From assembly GCA_027592155.1 (NCBI GenBank), contig JAQCKY010000007.1, forward strand, positions 1 to 14,430: DNA of 14,430 bases. Direction: 5' to 3'. The notes below the pieces were generated by a model. The model made no database searches. It saw only the letters and a list, made by a program, of their open reading frames with translations, and was not told the DNA's origin. Shown piece by piece: positions 1 to 7,050 of the stretch (position 1 is the stretch's first letter; every line of letters starts with the position of its first letter). The DNA is from Pseudomonadota bacterium (GTDB lineage: Bacteria; Pseudomonadota; Alphaproteobacteria; Rhodospirillales; UBA2165). The position numbers were made by a program, and so were the translations under genes.

Positions 1-29
1 GATAGGAAAATACCCACCAATCGGTTCAT
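1..29 (-). CDS. Possible start of a leftward gene running off the window edge
   Basis: On the minus strand an ATG at 29 opens a frame reading MNRLVGIFL before the window ends. A good Shine-Dalgarno sequence, GGGAGA (36-41), lies six bases upstream of it. The visible residues, a basic N-terminus followed by hydrophobic ones, would suit the beginning of a signal peptide or membrane helix. Nine codons are too few to name a product. If real, it is divergent from the enzyme gene at 205, with about 175 bp between them. Confidence 0.4.
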
Positions 30-204
30 TTTAAATCTCCCAATAGGCAACATGTGCCGTGGGATGCAAATGCCGTGCAACTTTGGGCCTTCGGTGAATT
101 TTTTTATTTCAAACCCAGGACTGATTAGACAGTTGTAGGATTTTTGCTACTTTGGCTGGATCGTCATTATTTTGGTTTGGCAGACGTAAACGGGGAGAAA
201 ATAG
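30..204. other. Intergenic region upstream of the ThDP enzyme gene
   Basis: No convincing ORF is visible here. The stretch holds a 7-bp direct repeat TGCCGTG at 55-61 and 71-77, with starts 16 bp apart, and AT-rich sequence around 98-175. I could not place a confident -35/-10 pair. The 3' end carries the ribosome binding site GGGGAG (192-197) of the gene starting at 205. If the leftward gene at 29 is real, divergent promoters must lie here. Confidence 0.4.
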
Positions 205-1872
205 ATGGCGAGAGCCGCGAATGTGTTGGCGGAGAGTCTGAAGGTTAACGGTGTCGACCGGGTGTTCTGCGTGCCCGGCGAGAGCTATCTCGCCGTACTC
301 GATGCGCTTTATGATATCAAGGAAATCGACGTCGTGACGTCACGTCATGAAGGTGGCGGCGCGTTTATGGCGGTCGCGGACGCAAAGATGACCGGGCGAA
401 CCGGCGTTATGTTTGCCAGTCGAGGTCCCGGTTCCAGTAACGCCTCGATCGGCGTTCACGTCGCGCAGCAGGACGCAGTCCCCTTGATCCTCTTTGTTGG
501 GCAGGTCGCGCGCGTTGATCTCGGGCGTCGCGCCTTTCAAGAAGTGGATTATAAGAAGTTTTTTTCCGACTTCGCCAAGTACATCGAAGAGGTCACGGAC
601 GCAGACCAACTGGCCGAGGTCGTTCAACGCGCCTTTCAAATTGCCCAATCCGGTACGCCCGGACCCGTCGTGATATCGCTTCCGGAGGATATGTTGGACG
701 ATGAGACCGAGAATGGATGTTTGCCGCCGCTCGATGTTTCATTACCGGCGCCGCGAGATGGCCAGATCCAGGACATCTGCGATCGGATTTCGAAAGCAGA
801 GCGGCCCGTGTTGTTTGCCGGGAATCAGATGGGCAGCGCCGCCGGCCGGGCGGCACTGCAAGCCGTGAGTGAGCTTTGGAATATTCCCGTCGTGGTGAGT
901 TGGCGGCATCAGGATTTGTTCGATAATCGTCATCCCAACTTCGCCGCGCATCTGGCGTTCAACATGCCGAAAGTTTTTGCTGAACGTCTCAACGAATCCG
1001 ATCTCGTCGTCGCCATCGGTACCCGGCTGAATGATGTGACGACGCAAGGGTATACGATACCGACCGCCCCGAAACCTCAGCAGCCGCTGGTTCATGTATA
1101 CGGGGATGGCGCGGAACTCGGTCGTGTATTTGAAACAGACCTGGCCGTCGAGGCGGATGCCGTCGCGACATTACAGGCGATGGCCAAAGTAAACGCACCG
1201 TCGCCGCCGCCGGGACGGGCGGAATGGATTAGCCACGTTCACGCGTTGAGTGCGGAACGAATGGAATGGGATAATCCGAAAGCCGATGATGGCGTTGTCT
1301 TTGGTAATGTCGTGACCGCGCTCGCCGAACGGCTCGACGACGATGCGGTAATCGTCAATGACGCCGGCAATTTTAGCACTTGGGTTCATCGGCTGTACCC
1401 GTTTAAGCCTACGAATATGTTTTTGGGCGCAGTGGCTGGTTCCATGGGGGTCGGTGTGCCGTTTGCGGTCGCCGGTGCGTTACGGGCCGAGGAAGGCCGC
1501 CAGATTGTCACCTTCGTCGGTGATGGCGGCTTTCAGATGACCGGGAATGAACTTGCGGTTGCGGTTGAGCGGAACCTGCCGGTTAAAATTTTTGTTTCGA
1601 ATAACGGCACTCTTGGGACGATCCGGCTCTATCAAGAGAGAGATTATCCCGACCGGACGATCGCGACGGATCTCAGAAATCCGGATTTTGCGGATTTAGC
1701 AACAGCCTATGGCGCCACCGGATTGCGGATCAACAGCGATGCGGATATCGAACCGGTTATTGAACAGGCAATGGCGACCGCGGGGCCTGTGGTGGTCGAA
1801 GTGGCAACCAGCCTTGAATATATCGCCGCGTATAGCCGCCTCTCGGCAATTCGAAAAGCGGCTCTGTCCTAG
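205..1872 (+). CDS. Thiamine-diphosphate-dependent enzyme, acetolactate synthase-like large subunit
   Basis: This 555-residue protein has the three-domain layout of the acetolactate synthase/benzoylformate decarboxylase superfamily. The N-terminal ThDP pyrimidine domain carries the catalytic glutamate E49 (in SRHEGG), a GPGSSN loop at 74-79 and an AFQEVD motif at 110-115 that resembles acetohydroxyacid synthases. A central Rossmann-like domain follows (about 190-325). The C-terminal pyrophosphate domain has the metal-binding GDG at 439-441, ending in NN at 466-467. It should be cytosolic and act on a 2-oxoacid. No regulatory small subunit lies next to it, so a role in branched-chain amino acid synthesis is doubtful and a catabolic carboligase or decarboxylase is as likely. 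The start is supported by GGGGAG 7 nt upstream. It converges with the GST gene, with only 16 bp between their ends. The family is clear and the substrate is unknown. Confidence 0.9.
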   Translation: MARAANVLAESLKVNGVDRVFCVPGESYLAVLDALYDIKEIDVVTSRHEGGGAFMAVADAKMTGRTGVMFASRGPGSSNASIGVHVAQQDAVPLILFVGQVARVDLGRRAFQEVDYKKFFSDFAKYIEEVTDADQLAEVVQRAFQIAQSGTPGPVVISLPEDMLDDETENGCLPPLDVSLPAPRDGQIQDICDRISKAERPVLFAGNQMGSAAGRAALQAVSELWNIPVVVSWRHQDLFDNRHPNFAAHLAFNMPKVFAERLNESDLVVAIGTRLNDVTTQGYTIPTAPKPQQPLVHVYGDGAELGRVFETDLAVEADAVATLQAMAKVNAPSPPPGRAEWISHVHALSAERMEWDNPKADDGVVFGNVVTALAERLDDDAVIVNDAGNFSTWVHRLYPFKPTNMFLGAVAGSMGVGVPFAVAGALRAEEGRQIVTFVGDGGFQMTGNELAVAVERNLPVKIFVSNNGTLGTIRLYQERDYPDRTIATDLRNPDFADLATAYGATGLRINSDADIEPVIEQAMATAGPVVVEVATSLEYIAAYSRLSAIRKAALS

Positions 1873-1888
1873 GAAGCGAAACCGATCT

Positions 1889-2530
1889 TTAAGCCGCGTT
1901 CGCCTGTGGCATGGACGGAATGGTGTCGATGAAGGCGGCTCTGCTCTCAATTCGTTCGCGCCACGCCAGCACCGCGGGACGGTCCCGGTAGAGCGCTTCG
2001 CCCTCTGGCAGTTTGGCGAGGTACCAAAGAATGGGGGCAAAGATGATATCGGCGAGGGAGTAGCTTTCCCCGGCCAAATAGTCGTTTCCGGTCAGAGCCT
2101 CTTCCAGTACCGACAATTGATGCGACGCTTTTTCGGCGCTGGTTTTGACCAATTCCTCGTCCGTCACGCCGCCGCGCATCGGCACAACAACCCGCTGTAT
2201 AACCATGCCGATGGCGATCACGGGATAGACGTAATCATTATAGGCGCTAATCCATTGATCCATGACGGCGGCAGCCTTTACATCGGCCGGTTGCAACGAC
2301 GGTCCCTCAAAAGCTGTATCGAGGTAGCGCAGCATTGCGCTTGTCTCGTAGAGCTTGAAGTCGCCATGGACCATTACCGGCATCTTGGAAAAGGGGTGGA
2401 GCTTCGAATAGAGCACGGTGCCGAATTCCGGATCTTTGAGATCGTATGAAACGCCTTTTTCCGCACAGGCGATACGGGCGCTCCAGGTGTAGCTGGACGG
2501 GGGAAAGCCGTAGAGTTCGATGTCAGACAT
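1889..2530 (-). CDS. Glutathione S-transferase family protein
   Basis: This 213-residue protein has the usual GST length and fold order. The N-terminal thioredoxin-like domain (about 1-80) contains PPSSYTWS at 10-17, where a serine or tyrosine could activate glutathione. It also has the cis-proline segment KMPVM at 49-53 and the glutathione gamma-glutamyl-binding ETS at 62-64. The all-helical C-terminal domain includes the typical SLADI segment in its second half. The expected role is cytosolic conjugation or glutathione-dependent isomerisation of an electrophile; the substrate cannot be told. GGAGGA (2535-2540) precedes the ATG and touches the stop codon of the AHSA1-like gene upstream, so the two are probably co-transcribed and translationally coupled. 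It is the last gene of the ArsR-AHSA1-GST operon. Confidence 0.9.
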   Translation of the reverse strand: MSDIELYGFPPSSYTWSARIACAEKGVSYDLKDPEFGTVLYSKLHPFSKMPVMVHGDFKLYETSAMLRYLDTAFEGPSLQPADVKAAAVMDQWISAYNDYVYPVIAIGMVIQRVVVPMRGGVTDEELVKTSAEKASHQLSVLEEALTGNDYLAGESYSLADIIFAPILWYLAKLPEGEALYRDRPAVLAWRERIESRAAFIDTIPSMPQANAA

Positions 2531-2539
2531 TCGGTCCTC

Positions 2540-2989
2540 CTACTGTAGTGCGTCTATTTCTTGGGTCAGGCAGACAAATGAGCTGTTCCAACCGTCGCCG
2601 TGGGCGGCACAGCTCTCAGCGGTTTCAAAGCCTTCTTGGACAAAGAGCATATCGGTTTTGTCCCCGTTGCCGGTAAAGCTGATGCTGATTTGTGTTTCAT
2701 GTCCCGGGACGCCGTCTTCCTCCCACGCCCAGGAAAAAACCAATTTCGTCGGTGGCTCCACGACTTTATAGGTGCCCTGGACCCAGTGTTCGGCGCCTTC
2801 GTCATTAACCATACAGGTTCGCCATTTACCCCCGGGACGAACGTCGAGATCGCAATTCGGTGTCGACAGGCCTTCGGGGCCCCACCAACGGCTGAGCGAG
2901 GCGGGGTCGGTCCAAGCCCGGTATACCAATTCAACGGGGGCGTCGAAGGTACGCTCGATGGTTAGGATTTTGTCATTTGTTGCTGTCAC
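2540..2989 (-). CDS. AHSA1/START-like (SRPBCC) domain protein
   Basis: This 149-residue protein has the Aha1-C/SRPBCC-like sequence pattern: an opening ERTFDAPVELVYRAWTDP (12-29), then WWGP (35-38), the RPGGKW turn (51-56) and the closing helix with GWNSS (133-137). Proteins of this family form a hydrophobic cavity that binds small lipophilic ligands, and they are very often encoded directly after an ArsR regulator. I chose the GTG at 2989 because GGAGG lies about 8 nt upstream and because the conserved domain begins right after it. A longer frame to an ATG at 3151 would overlay the ArsR gene with non-conserved sequence. The first 17 nt overlap the end of the ArsR gene, indicating translational coupling. 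The ligand and exact role are unknown. Confidence 0.88.
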   Translation of the reverse strand: MTATNDKILTIERTFDAPVELVYRAWTDPASLSRWWGPEGLSTPNCDLDVRPGGKWRTCMVNDEGAEHWVQGTYKVVEPPTKLVFSWAWEEDGVPGHETQISISFTGNGDKTDMLFVQEGFETAESCAAHGDGWNSSFVCLTQEIDALQ

Positions 2990-3329
2990 TTCGCTCTTCC
3001 TCCGTTTCCTTGATCTCGTCAAGGTAATTGGCGAGCGCGTCGAACTGACCTTCCCAAAATACCCGGTATTGTGAGATCCATTCGGCCGCTGGCCGCAGCG
3101 ATTCTGGCCTGAGGTGACAGCGGCGCCATTGGGCATCCTTTTTCCGGACAATCAGATTTGCTTTCTCCAGAACCCGGAGATGCTGGGAAATCGCAGGGAG
3201 CGACATCGCGAAGGGTTCTGCAAGTTCGCCAACCGAAATATCCCCGTCGGCCAGTCTGGCAAGAATTGCGCGTCTGGTCGGGTCCGCGAGGGCGGCAAAT
3301 GTCGAATCCAGTGTTTCCTGAGAAGGCAT
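2973..3329 (-). CDS. ArsR-family winged-helix transcriptional repressor
   Basis: This 118-residue protein is a compact winged-helix DNA-binding domain. It opens with FAALADPTRRAILARL (11-26), followed by a helix-turn-helix whose recognition helix is SLPAISQHLRVLEKANLI (43-60) and a wing with KKDAQWRR (63-70). A tryptophan-rich C-terminal helix (84-104) completes the dimer interface. It has a single cysteine (C71) and none of the CxC metal-sensing motifs of ArsR/SmtB. It therefore belongs to the non-metal subgroup usually paired with AHSA1-like proteins. It is first in a three-gene operon with AHSA1-like and GST genes. The promoter carries a long palindrome ending six bases before its ATG, so autorepression is likely. 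The inducing signal cannot be read from the sequence. Confidence 0.92.
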   Translation of the reverse strand: MPSQETLDSTFAALADPTRRAILARLADGDISVGELAEPFAMSLPAISQHLRVLEKANLIVRKKDAQWRRCHLRPESLRPAAEWISQYRVFWEGQFDALANYLDEIKETEEERSDSNK

Positions 3330-3334
3330 TCCAG

Positions 3335-3372
3335 AATTCCATTATTTAAGTAGTTACTTAACTAATGGAATT
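3335..3372. promoter_or_regulatory. 38-bp palindromic operator upstream of the arsR-like gene
   Basis: The perfect core is TTAAGTA (3346-3352), GT, TACTTAA (3355-3361). The symmetry extends outwards on both sides, AATTCCATTA matching TAATGGAATT, with only one mismatched pair (3345/3362). That gives 17 of 19 symmetric pairs over 38 bp, counting the central GT as a mismatch. It lies between the promoter -35 element and the ArsR start codon and covers the -10 element. This placement is expected for the operator of a self-repressing ArsR dimer. The outer arm GGAAT is also the best candidate ribosome binding site of that gene. Operator function is inferred from position and symmetry. Confidence 0.75.
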
Positions 3373-3388
3373 GTTCGGGAGATGTCAA
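3359..3388 (-). promoter_or_regulatory. Promoter of the arsR-AHSA1-GST operon
   Basis: On the minus strand there is a perfect TTGACA (3383-3388), an 18-bp spacer and a TAGTTA hexamer (3359-3364). The -10 element sits inside the palindromic operator, so repressor binding would block RNA polymerase. The -35 match is strong and the -10 match is moderate. Confidence 0.55.
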
Positions 3389-3498
3389 CGCCGGATACCG
3401 GGATGGAACAGCGTGGGGGTTCGTGTTATCTAGAAATTAAATGAGAAACTGGCGCAAAGCACTGCGTCGGCGGTATTGGAACAATATTTGGGGAAAGT

Positions 3499-4392
3499 AT
3501 GACCATTGAGACCATTGCGGTTTTGAGCCCAGGCGATATGGGGCACGGGGTCGGACAGGCGATCAAGGAGATGGGGTTTCGGGTCATCACCTCCCTCGAC
3601 GGCCGTGGAGAATTGAGCCGGGAACGTGCGGCGTCGGCGGGCATTGAAGACGTCGGATCGATCGAATCCGTGGTCCGTGATGCTGATCTGATCCTTTCAA
3701 TCTTGCCGCCGGAACAAGCCCCAACGTTGGGCCGTGCGGTTGCGGACGCCATGAAAGCCACCGGACTAACAAAGCCATTTGCAGATTGTAATGCGGTGAG
3801 TCCAGACACCGTCCTTGAGATCGCCGCGATGTTTGAGGAGGTTGGTGCGACGTTCATCGATGGCGGCATCATCGGCCCGCCGCCGCACTCCGGCGTTCCA
3901 AAGATCTATGTCAGTGGCCGGGATGTCTCCGCGATCGAGGTTCTTGATGGTGATCGCATGAAAGTTATCAGCATGGGACCGGAAGTCGGCCACGCGTCGG
4001 GGATCAAGATGTGCTACGCCTCGGTCACGAAGGGGACCTTGGTCTTGCGGACAGCGGCCTTGATGGTCGCTGAAAATATCGGGGTCGGCGACGCATTGCA
4101 GGCTGAGTTCGAAAAAAGCCAGGCCGGGGTCTGGAAGAGCATGACCGATGTGTTGCCTTGGTACGCGATGAATTCCGCCCGGTATGTCGGAGAGATGGAG
4201 GAGATCGCTAAGACCTATGCCTCTGCGGGGCTATCGTCGGGGTTTCATACAGGCGCCGCGGATACTTATAGAATTTTGGCTTCCACACCGCTCAGTGAGG
4301 AGTCCCGGGAGCATAGGGATTTGACCAGAACCCTGGATGAGGCAATTAAGGTATTCGCAAATGCGGCTTTGGAACGGAAAGCCGCCAAATAG
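3499..4392 (+). CDS. NAD(P)-dependent beta-hydroxyacid dehydrogenase-like protein (DUF1932-type C-terminus)
   Basis: This 297-residue protein resembles the 6-phosphogluconate/3-hydroxyisobutyrate dehydrogenase superfamily. The N-terminal Rossmann fold (about 1-165) opens with a nucleotide-binding loop variant SPGDMGHG (10-17). It continues with ILSILPP (65-71) and the substrate-contact motif DGGIIGPPP (121-129). The linker helix carries GIKMCYASVTKG (168-179), where a lysine (K170 by family analogy) would be catalytic. The remaining helical domain fits the DUF1932 putative dehydrogenase C-terminus. The expected reaction is reversible oxidation of a beta-hydroxyacid; the substrate is unknown. 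A GGGGAAAG ribosome binding site lies just upstream of the ATG. It is divergent from the ArsR operon and is followed in the same direction by the membrane protein gene 46 nt downstream. Confidence 0.85.
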   Translation: MTIETIAVLSPGDMGHGVGQAIKEMGFRVITSLDGRGELSRERAASAGIEDVGSIESVVRDADLILSILPPEQAPTLGRAVADAMKATGLTKPFADCNAVSPDTVLEIAAMFEEVGATFIDGGIIGPPPHSGVPKIYVSGRDVSAIEVLDGDRMKVISMGPEVGHASGIKMCYASVTKGTLVLRTAALMVAENIGVGDALQAEFEKSQAGVWKSMTDVLPWYAMNSARYVGEMEEIAKTYASAGLSSGFHTGAADTYRILASTPLSEESREHRDLTRTLDEAIKVFANAALERKAAK

Positions 4393-4438
4393 CTTTGGGG
4401 TCAAATTAAAGGCAGGTACGAATCGGGGGATTTCTTAT

Positions 4439-4957
4439 ATGAGTTTGACGGTTCGGTTGAGTTTGACCCTTCTGATCATGTTGGCTTTTACGGCGGTTGC
4501 ATCATTTCAGTTCGGTAATTCTATCGTCATGCTGAGCACAGCCGGGGTAGGGGCGTTTCTTCTCATCATTGTTTGGGTGATCAAACCAAAGGGCGCGGAA
4601 TTTGGCGGAACACCAAAACGGCCGGCGAACCTCGATTACGCGACAAAAAAATTGATCGGCATCATCAAGAAGAAGTTCAACGAAGATGAGATCGGCGAGA
4701 TCGGTGATTCAGCGCAAGACATCATCATCGCCTCCGTGAAGGCCGTTAACACCAAAAAAATGAAGACCCTTTCCCAGGCGGTCGATGACCTCGTGACCGT
4801 CGTACCAGCCCGTATGCAATTAGAGGGTAATAGAATCATTCTCGGTGCGACCCTTGCGAGTTACTATTTACAGGCCGAAGATAAAGGTGAGGATGGTGAT
4901 GATACGCGAATGCGTATCGATAATTTCATTGCCGGGATTGATGATCGCGACCTTTAA
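4439..4957 (+). CDS. Hypothetical protein with two N-terminal membrane helices
   Basis: I do not recognise this 172-residue protein. The first part has two hydrophobic stretches (about residues 5-25 and 28-48) separated by a short SFQFGN turn, so it is probably anchored in the inner membrane by a helical hairpin. The remaining roughly 120 residues are soluble. They start basic (KKLIGIIKKK, about 68-77), contain a helix-rich middle, and end in an acidic stretch with repeated D and E. The ATG at 4439 is preferred because GGGGGA (4425-4430) lies 8 nt upstream and the hydrophobic segment starts immediately after. A longer frame to 4337 would overlap the preceding gene. It lies between the dehydrogenase-like and Rieske oxygenase genes, with gaps of about 45 nt, so co-transcription is plausible. 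Confidence 0.7.
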   Translation: MSLTVRLSLTLLIMLAFTAVASFQFGNSIVMLSTAGVGAFLLIIVWVIKPKGAEFGGTPKRPANLDYATKKLIGIIKKKFNEDEIGEIGDSAQDIIIASVKAVNTKKMKTLSQAVDDLVTVVPARMQLEGNRIILGATLASYYLQAEDKGEDGDDTRMRIDNFIAGIDDRDL

Positions 4958-4999
4958 GGCTGTCTGATCGGCACCGGAGTAGCAATTGGGGACAGTAGA

Positions 5000-6241
5000 G
5001 TGGTTGAGACACCCGCGATCGATTTTGAATGGCCAGCCAAAGGGCTGACTCGTATTCCCTATCAGCTTTTCAACGATCAAAATATCTATGACGCGGAGCA
5101 ACACCGTCTGTTCCGCGGAGAAACCTGGCACTATTTAGGGCTGGGCATTGAACTGCCGTCGCCTGGGGATTTTAAAACGACTTTTTTGGGCGAGACGCCC
5201 ATCATCGTTTGTCGGGACAAGAACGGCGAACTGAACGCCTTCGTCAATCGCTGCGCGCACCGTGGTGCCATGGTTTGCCACCATCAGAGTGGTAATCGCA
5301 AGGTTTTCACCTGTCCGTATCACAACTGGTCGTTTGATCAGAAAGGAAATTTGGTGGGGGTCGCATTCCGGAACGGGGTGCGCGGGGAAGGGGGCATGCC
5401 GGCCAGTTTCAATCTAGCTGATCATGGTCTCGAAACGCTTCGGGTCGATGTCTTCCATGACGTCATTTTCGGCACGTTTTCTAACTGTGTTGCGCCCGTT
5501 GAGACATATCTCGGACCCGACCTGCGGCACCATATTTCCCGTGTTTTCAATCGCCCGATGAAGGTCCTTGGCCATTACAGTCAGTTCTTCCGTAATAATT
5601 GGAAGATGTATATGGAGAACGTACGCGACCCTTATCATGCGAGCATTCTTCATCTCTTTTTCGGCTCGTTTGGATTGAGCCGTCACACGATGGATGGTGC
5701 CGCGCTACTCGATGAAAGGGGATGGCATTCTGTCGTCTATACCAAGCGCGCGACCGATGATATTAGAGGCTCGGAGTATGAAGGCGATCTGCCGTCTGTG
5801 AAGACTGGTCTGGTCCTTGAAGATCCTTCCCTAATCGCCGGCTGGCCGGAGTTCGACGACAAGATTACCAATTGCCTGATGACGGTGTTTCCGTCCGTTA
5901 CGTTCCAACAAATTTCAAACTGTCTGGGGGTGCGCCACATCGTCCCCAGAAGCGTTGATACAAGTGAGCTGTTCTGGACGCTTCTGGGATATGCCGACGA
6001 AGACGAAAAGCAGACCCGGATACGGATCAAACAATCAAATCTGTATGGCCCGGCTGGCCTCGTCGCTTTAGAGGATGGAGCGGTTACAAATATGGTGCAG
6101 CGGGGGATTCTGGGGGCAGATAAAGATGAAGCCTCAATCGTTGAACTTGGGGGCGAGGGTTATGAATCAGGGACCAACCGGGTTACGGAAACAGTTCTAA
6201 GAGGATTTTGGAAAGCCTATCGCGAAACAATGGGCGTTTGA
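5000..6241 (+). CDS. Rieske non-heme iron aromatic ring-hydroxylating oxygenase, alpha subunit
   Basis: This 413-residue protein has the size and motifs of ring-hydroxylating dioxygenase alpha subunits. The N-terminal Rieske domain binds a [2Fe-2S] cluster through C85-x-H87 and C105-x-x-H108. The catalytic domain has ENVRDPYH at 206-213: D210 is the likely electron-bridging aspartate, and H213 and H218 are iron ligands. D359 in ALEDG is the probable third ligand. Such enzymes hydroxylate aromatic or related substrates with O2 and electrons from a ferredoxin/reductase; the overall look is closest to the anthranilate/salicylate-type group, which is an impression only. The start is GTG at 5000, with GGGGAC about 7 nt upstream and no usable ATG before the Rieske motif. 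No beta subunit, ferredoxin or reductase gene is adjacent, so it is either an alpha-only enzyme or is supplied from elsewhere. Confidence 0.9.
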   Translation: MVETPAIDFEWPAKGLTRIPYQLFNDQNIYDAEQHRLFRGETWHYLGLGIELPSPGDFKTTFLGETPIIVCRDKNGELNAFVNRCAHRGAMVCHHQSGNRKVFTCPYHNWSFDQKGNLVGVAFRNGVRGEGGMPASFNLADHGLETLRVDVFHDVIFGTFSNCVAPVETYLGPDLRHHISRVFNRPMKVLGHYSQFFRNNWKMYMENVRDPYHASILHLFFGSFGLSRHTMDGAALLDERGWHSVVYTKRATDDIRGSEYEGDLPSVKTGLVLEDPSLIAGWPEFDDKITNCLMTVFPSVTFQQISNCLGVRHIVPRSVDTSELFWTLLGYADEDEKQTRIRIKQSNLYGPAGLVALEDGAVTNMVQRGILGADKDEASIVELGGEGYESGTNRVTETVLRGFWKAYRETMGV

Positions 6242-6358
6242 TTTTTGGGCGGCGAAGCGTTTATCTCCCAGTTAATTATACGCCGTCCATACCGTCTCCC
6301 ATCAAATGGGTATTGAGGCAGTTCGATCGGCAGAGCGTTTTGAAAGGCAGATGTTACG

Positions 6359-6964
6359 ATGGATTTAAACGGTGAATACACGATCCCCGCGTCCCGTGAG
6401 AAGGTTTGGGACGCTTTGAACGACCCGGAGATTTTGAAGCAGTGCATCGCGGGGTGCGAGGAGCTGATCAAAGAATCCGATACCGTTCTGACGGCGAAGG
6501 TGACGGCAAAAGTCGGTCCTGTACGAGCGAAATTTTCAGGAAAGGTGACACTTTCGGACATCGATGCGCCAAACGGTTACCGAATTTCGGGTGAAGGGCA
6601 GGGGGGCGCCGCCGGATTCGCAAAAGGTGGCGCTGACGTCACGCTCAGCGATGCGGAAGGTGGCGGGACGGTACTTTCTTATGCCGCTAACGCTGAGGTC
6701 GGTGGAAAGCTGGCGAGTGTCGGCAGCCGGCTGGTTCAGGGTGTGGCCAAAAAGCAGGCTGATGATTTTTTCGGTAAATTTAGTGAAATTGTCGGCGGTG
6801 GTGCGGAAACAGCGGCCGAAGCGCCTCAGGAATCAGCGCCCTCTGCCCCGGAACCTGCGACCCCAGCTGGGGCGCCATCCACCGGCGGCGGCCTGCCAAC
6901 CTGGGTCTGGGCCGGCGGTATTATCGTCGTTGCCGTTGTTTTGTTTCTCGCATTTTCCGGGTAG
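6359..6964 (+). CDS. CoxG-like SRPBCC protein with C-terminal membrane anchor
   Basis: This 201-residue protein resembles carbon monoxide dehydrogenase subunit G (CoxG). The START-like domain (about 1-146) opens with NGEYTIPASREKVWDAL (4-20) and NDPEILKQCIAGCEEL (21-36). The glycine-rich strand region GEGQGGAAGFAKGGADV (79-94) also belongs to this domain. A linker rich in Ala, Pro and Glu (147-180) leads to one transmembrane helix (181-199) ending two residues before the C-terminus. In CO oxidisers, CoxG recruits the molybdenum hydroxylase to the membrane. Related proteins also accompany other oxidases, and some bind quinone-like lipids. No coxM, coxS or coxL is present; the upstream neighbour is a Rieske oxygenase 117 nt away. 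A role in tethering or supplying that oxygenase is conceivable but unproven. Confidence 0.85.
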   Translation: MDLNGEYTIPASREKVWDALNDPEILKQCIAGCEELIKESDTVLTAKVTAKVGPVRAKFSGKVTLSDIDAPNGYRISGEGQGGAAGFAKGGADVTLSDAEGGGTVLSYAANAEVGGKLASVGSRLVQGVAKKQADDFFGKFSEIVGGGAETAAEAPQESAPSAPEPATPAGAPSTGGGLPTWVWAGGIIVVAVVLFLAFSG

Positions 6965-7050
6965 CAAAAGATTATAATAACATTATTGCGCGAAATGTAA
7001 TCTTGACAACAGTTCAAAGAGTAACTGCAAACGATTGAAACCACGGATGT

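Noticed and set aside
1858..1897. Bidirectional terminator between the convergent ThDP enzyme and GST genes
   Set aside because: Only a 6-bp GCGGCT/AGCCGC stem with a 28-nt loop and no T-tract is present.
1709..2449. Plus-strand ORF of 246 codons across the end of the ThDP enzyme and the GST gene
   Set aside because: It overlaps two recognisable genes, has shadow-like composition and no family features; the GST reading on the minus strand explains the region.
2990..3151. N-terminal extension of the AHSA1-like protein to an ATG at 3151
   Set aside because: The added sequence lies over the ArsR gene in another frame and is low-complexity and unconserved; GTG at 2989 has a strong GGAGG site.
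2973..3329. Metal- or arsenite-sensing role for the ArsR-family protein
   Set aside because: It has only one cysteine, no CxC motif and no metal efflux or reductase gene beside it; the AHSA1 partner points to an organic ligand.
4337..4438. Extension of the two-helix membrane protein into the dehydrogenase gene
   Set aside because: The ATG at 4439 has GGGGGA at the right distance, and the extra 34 residues overlap a conserved coding end.
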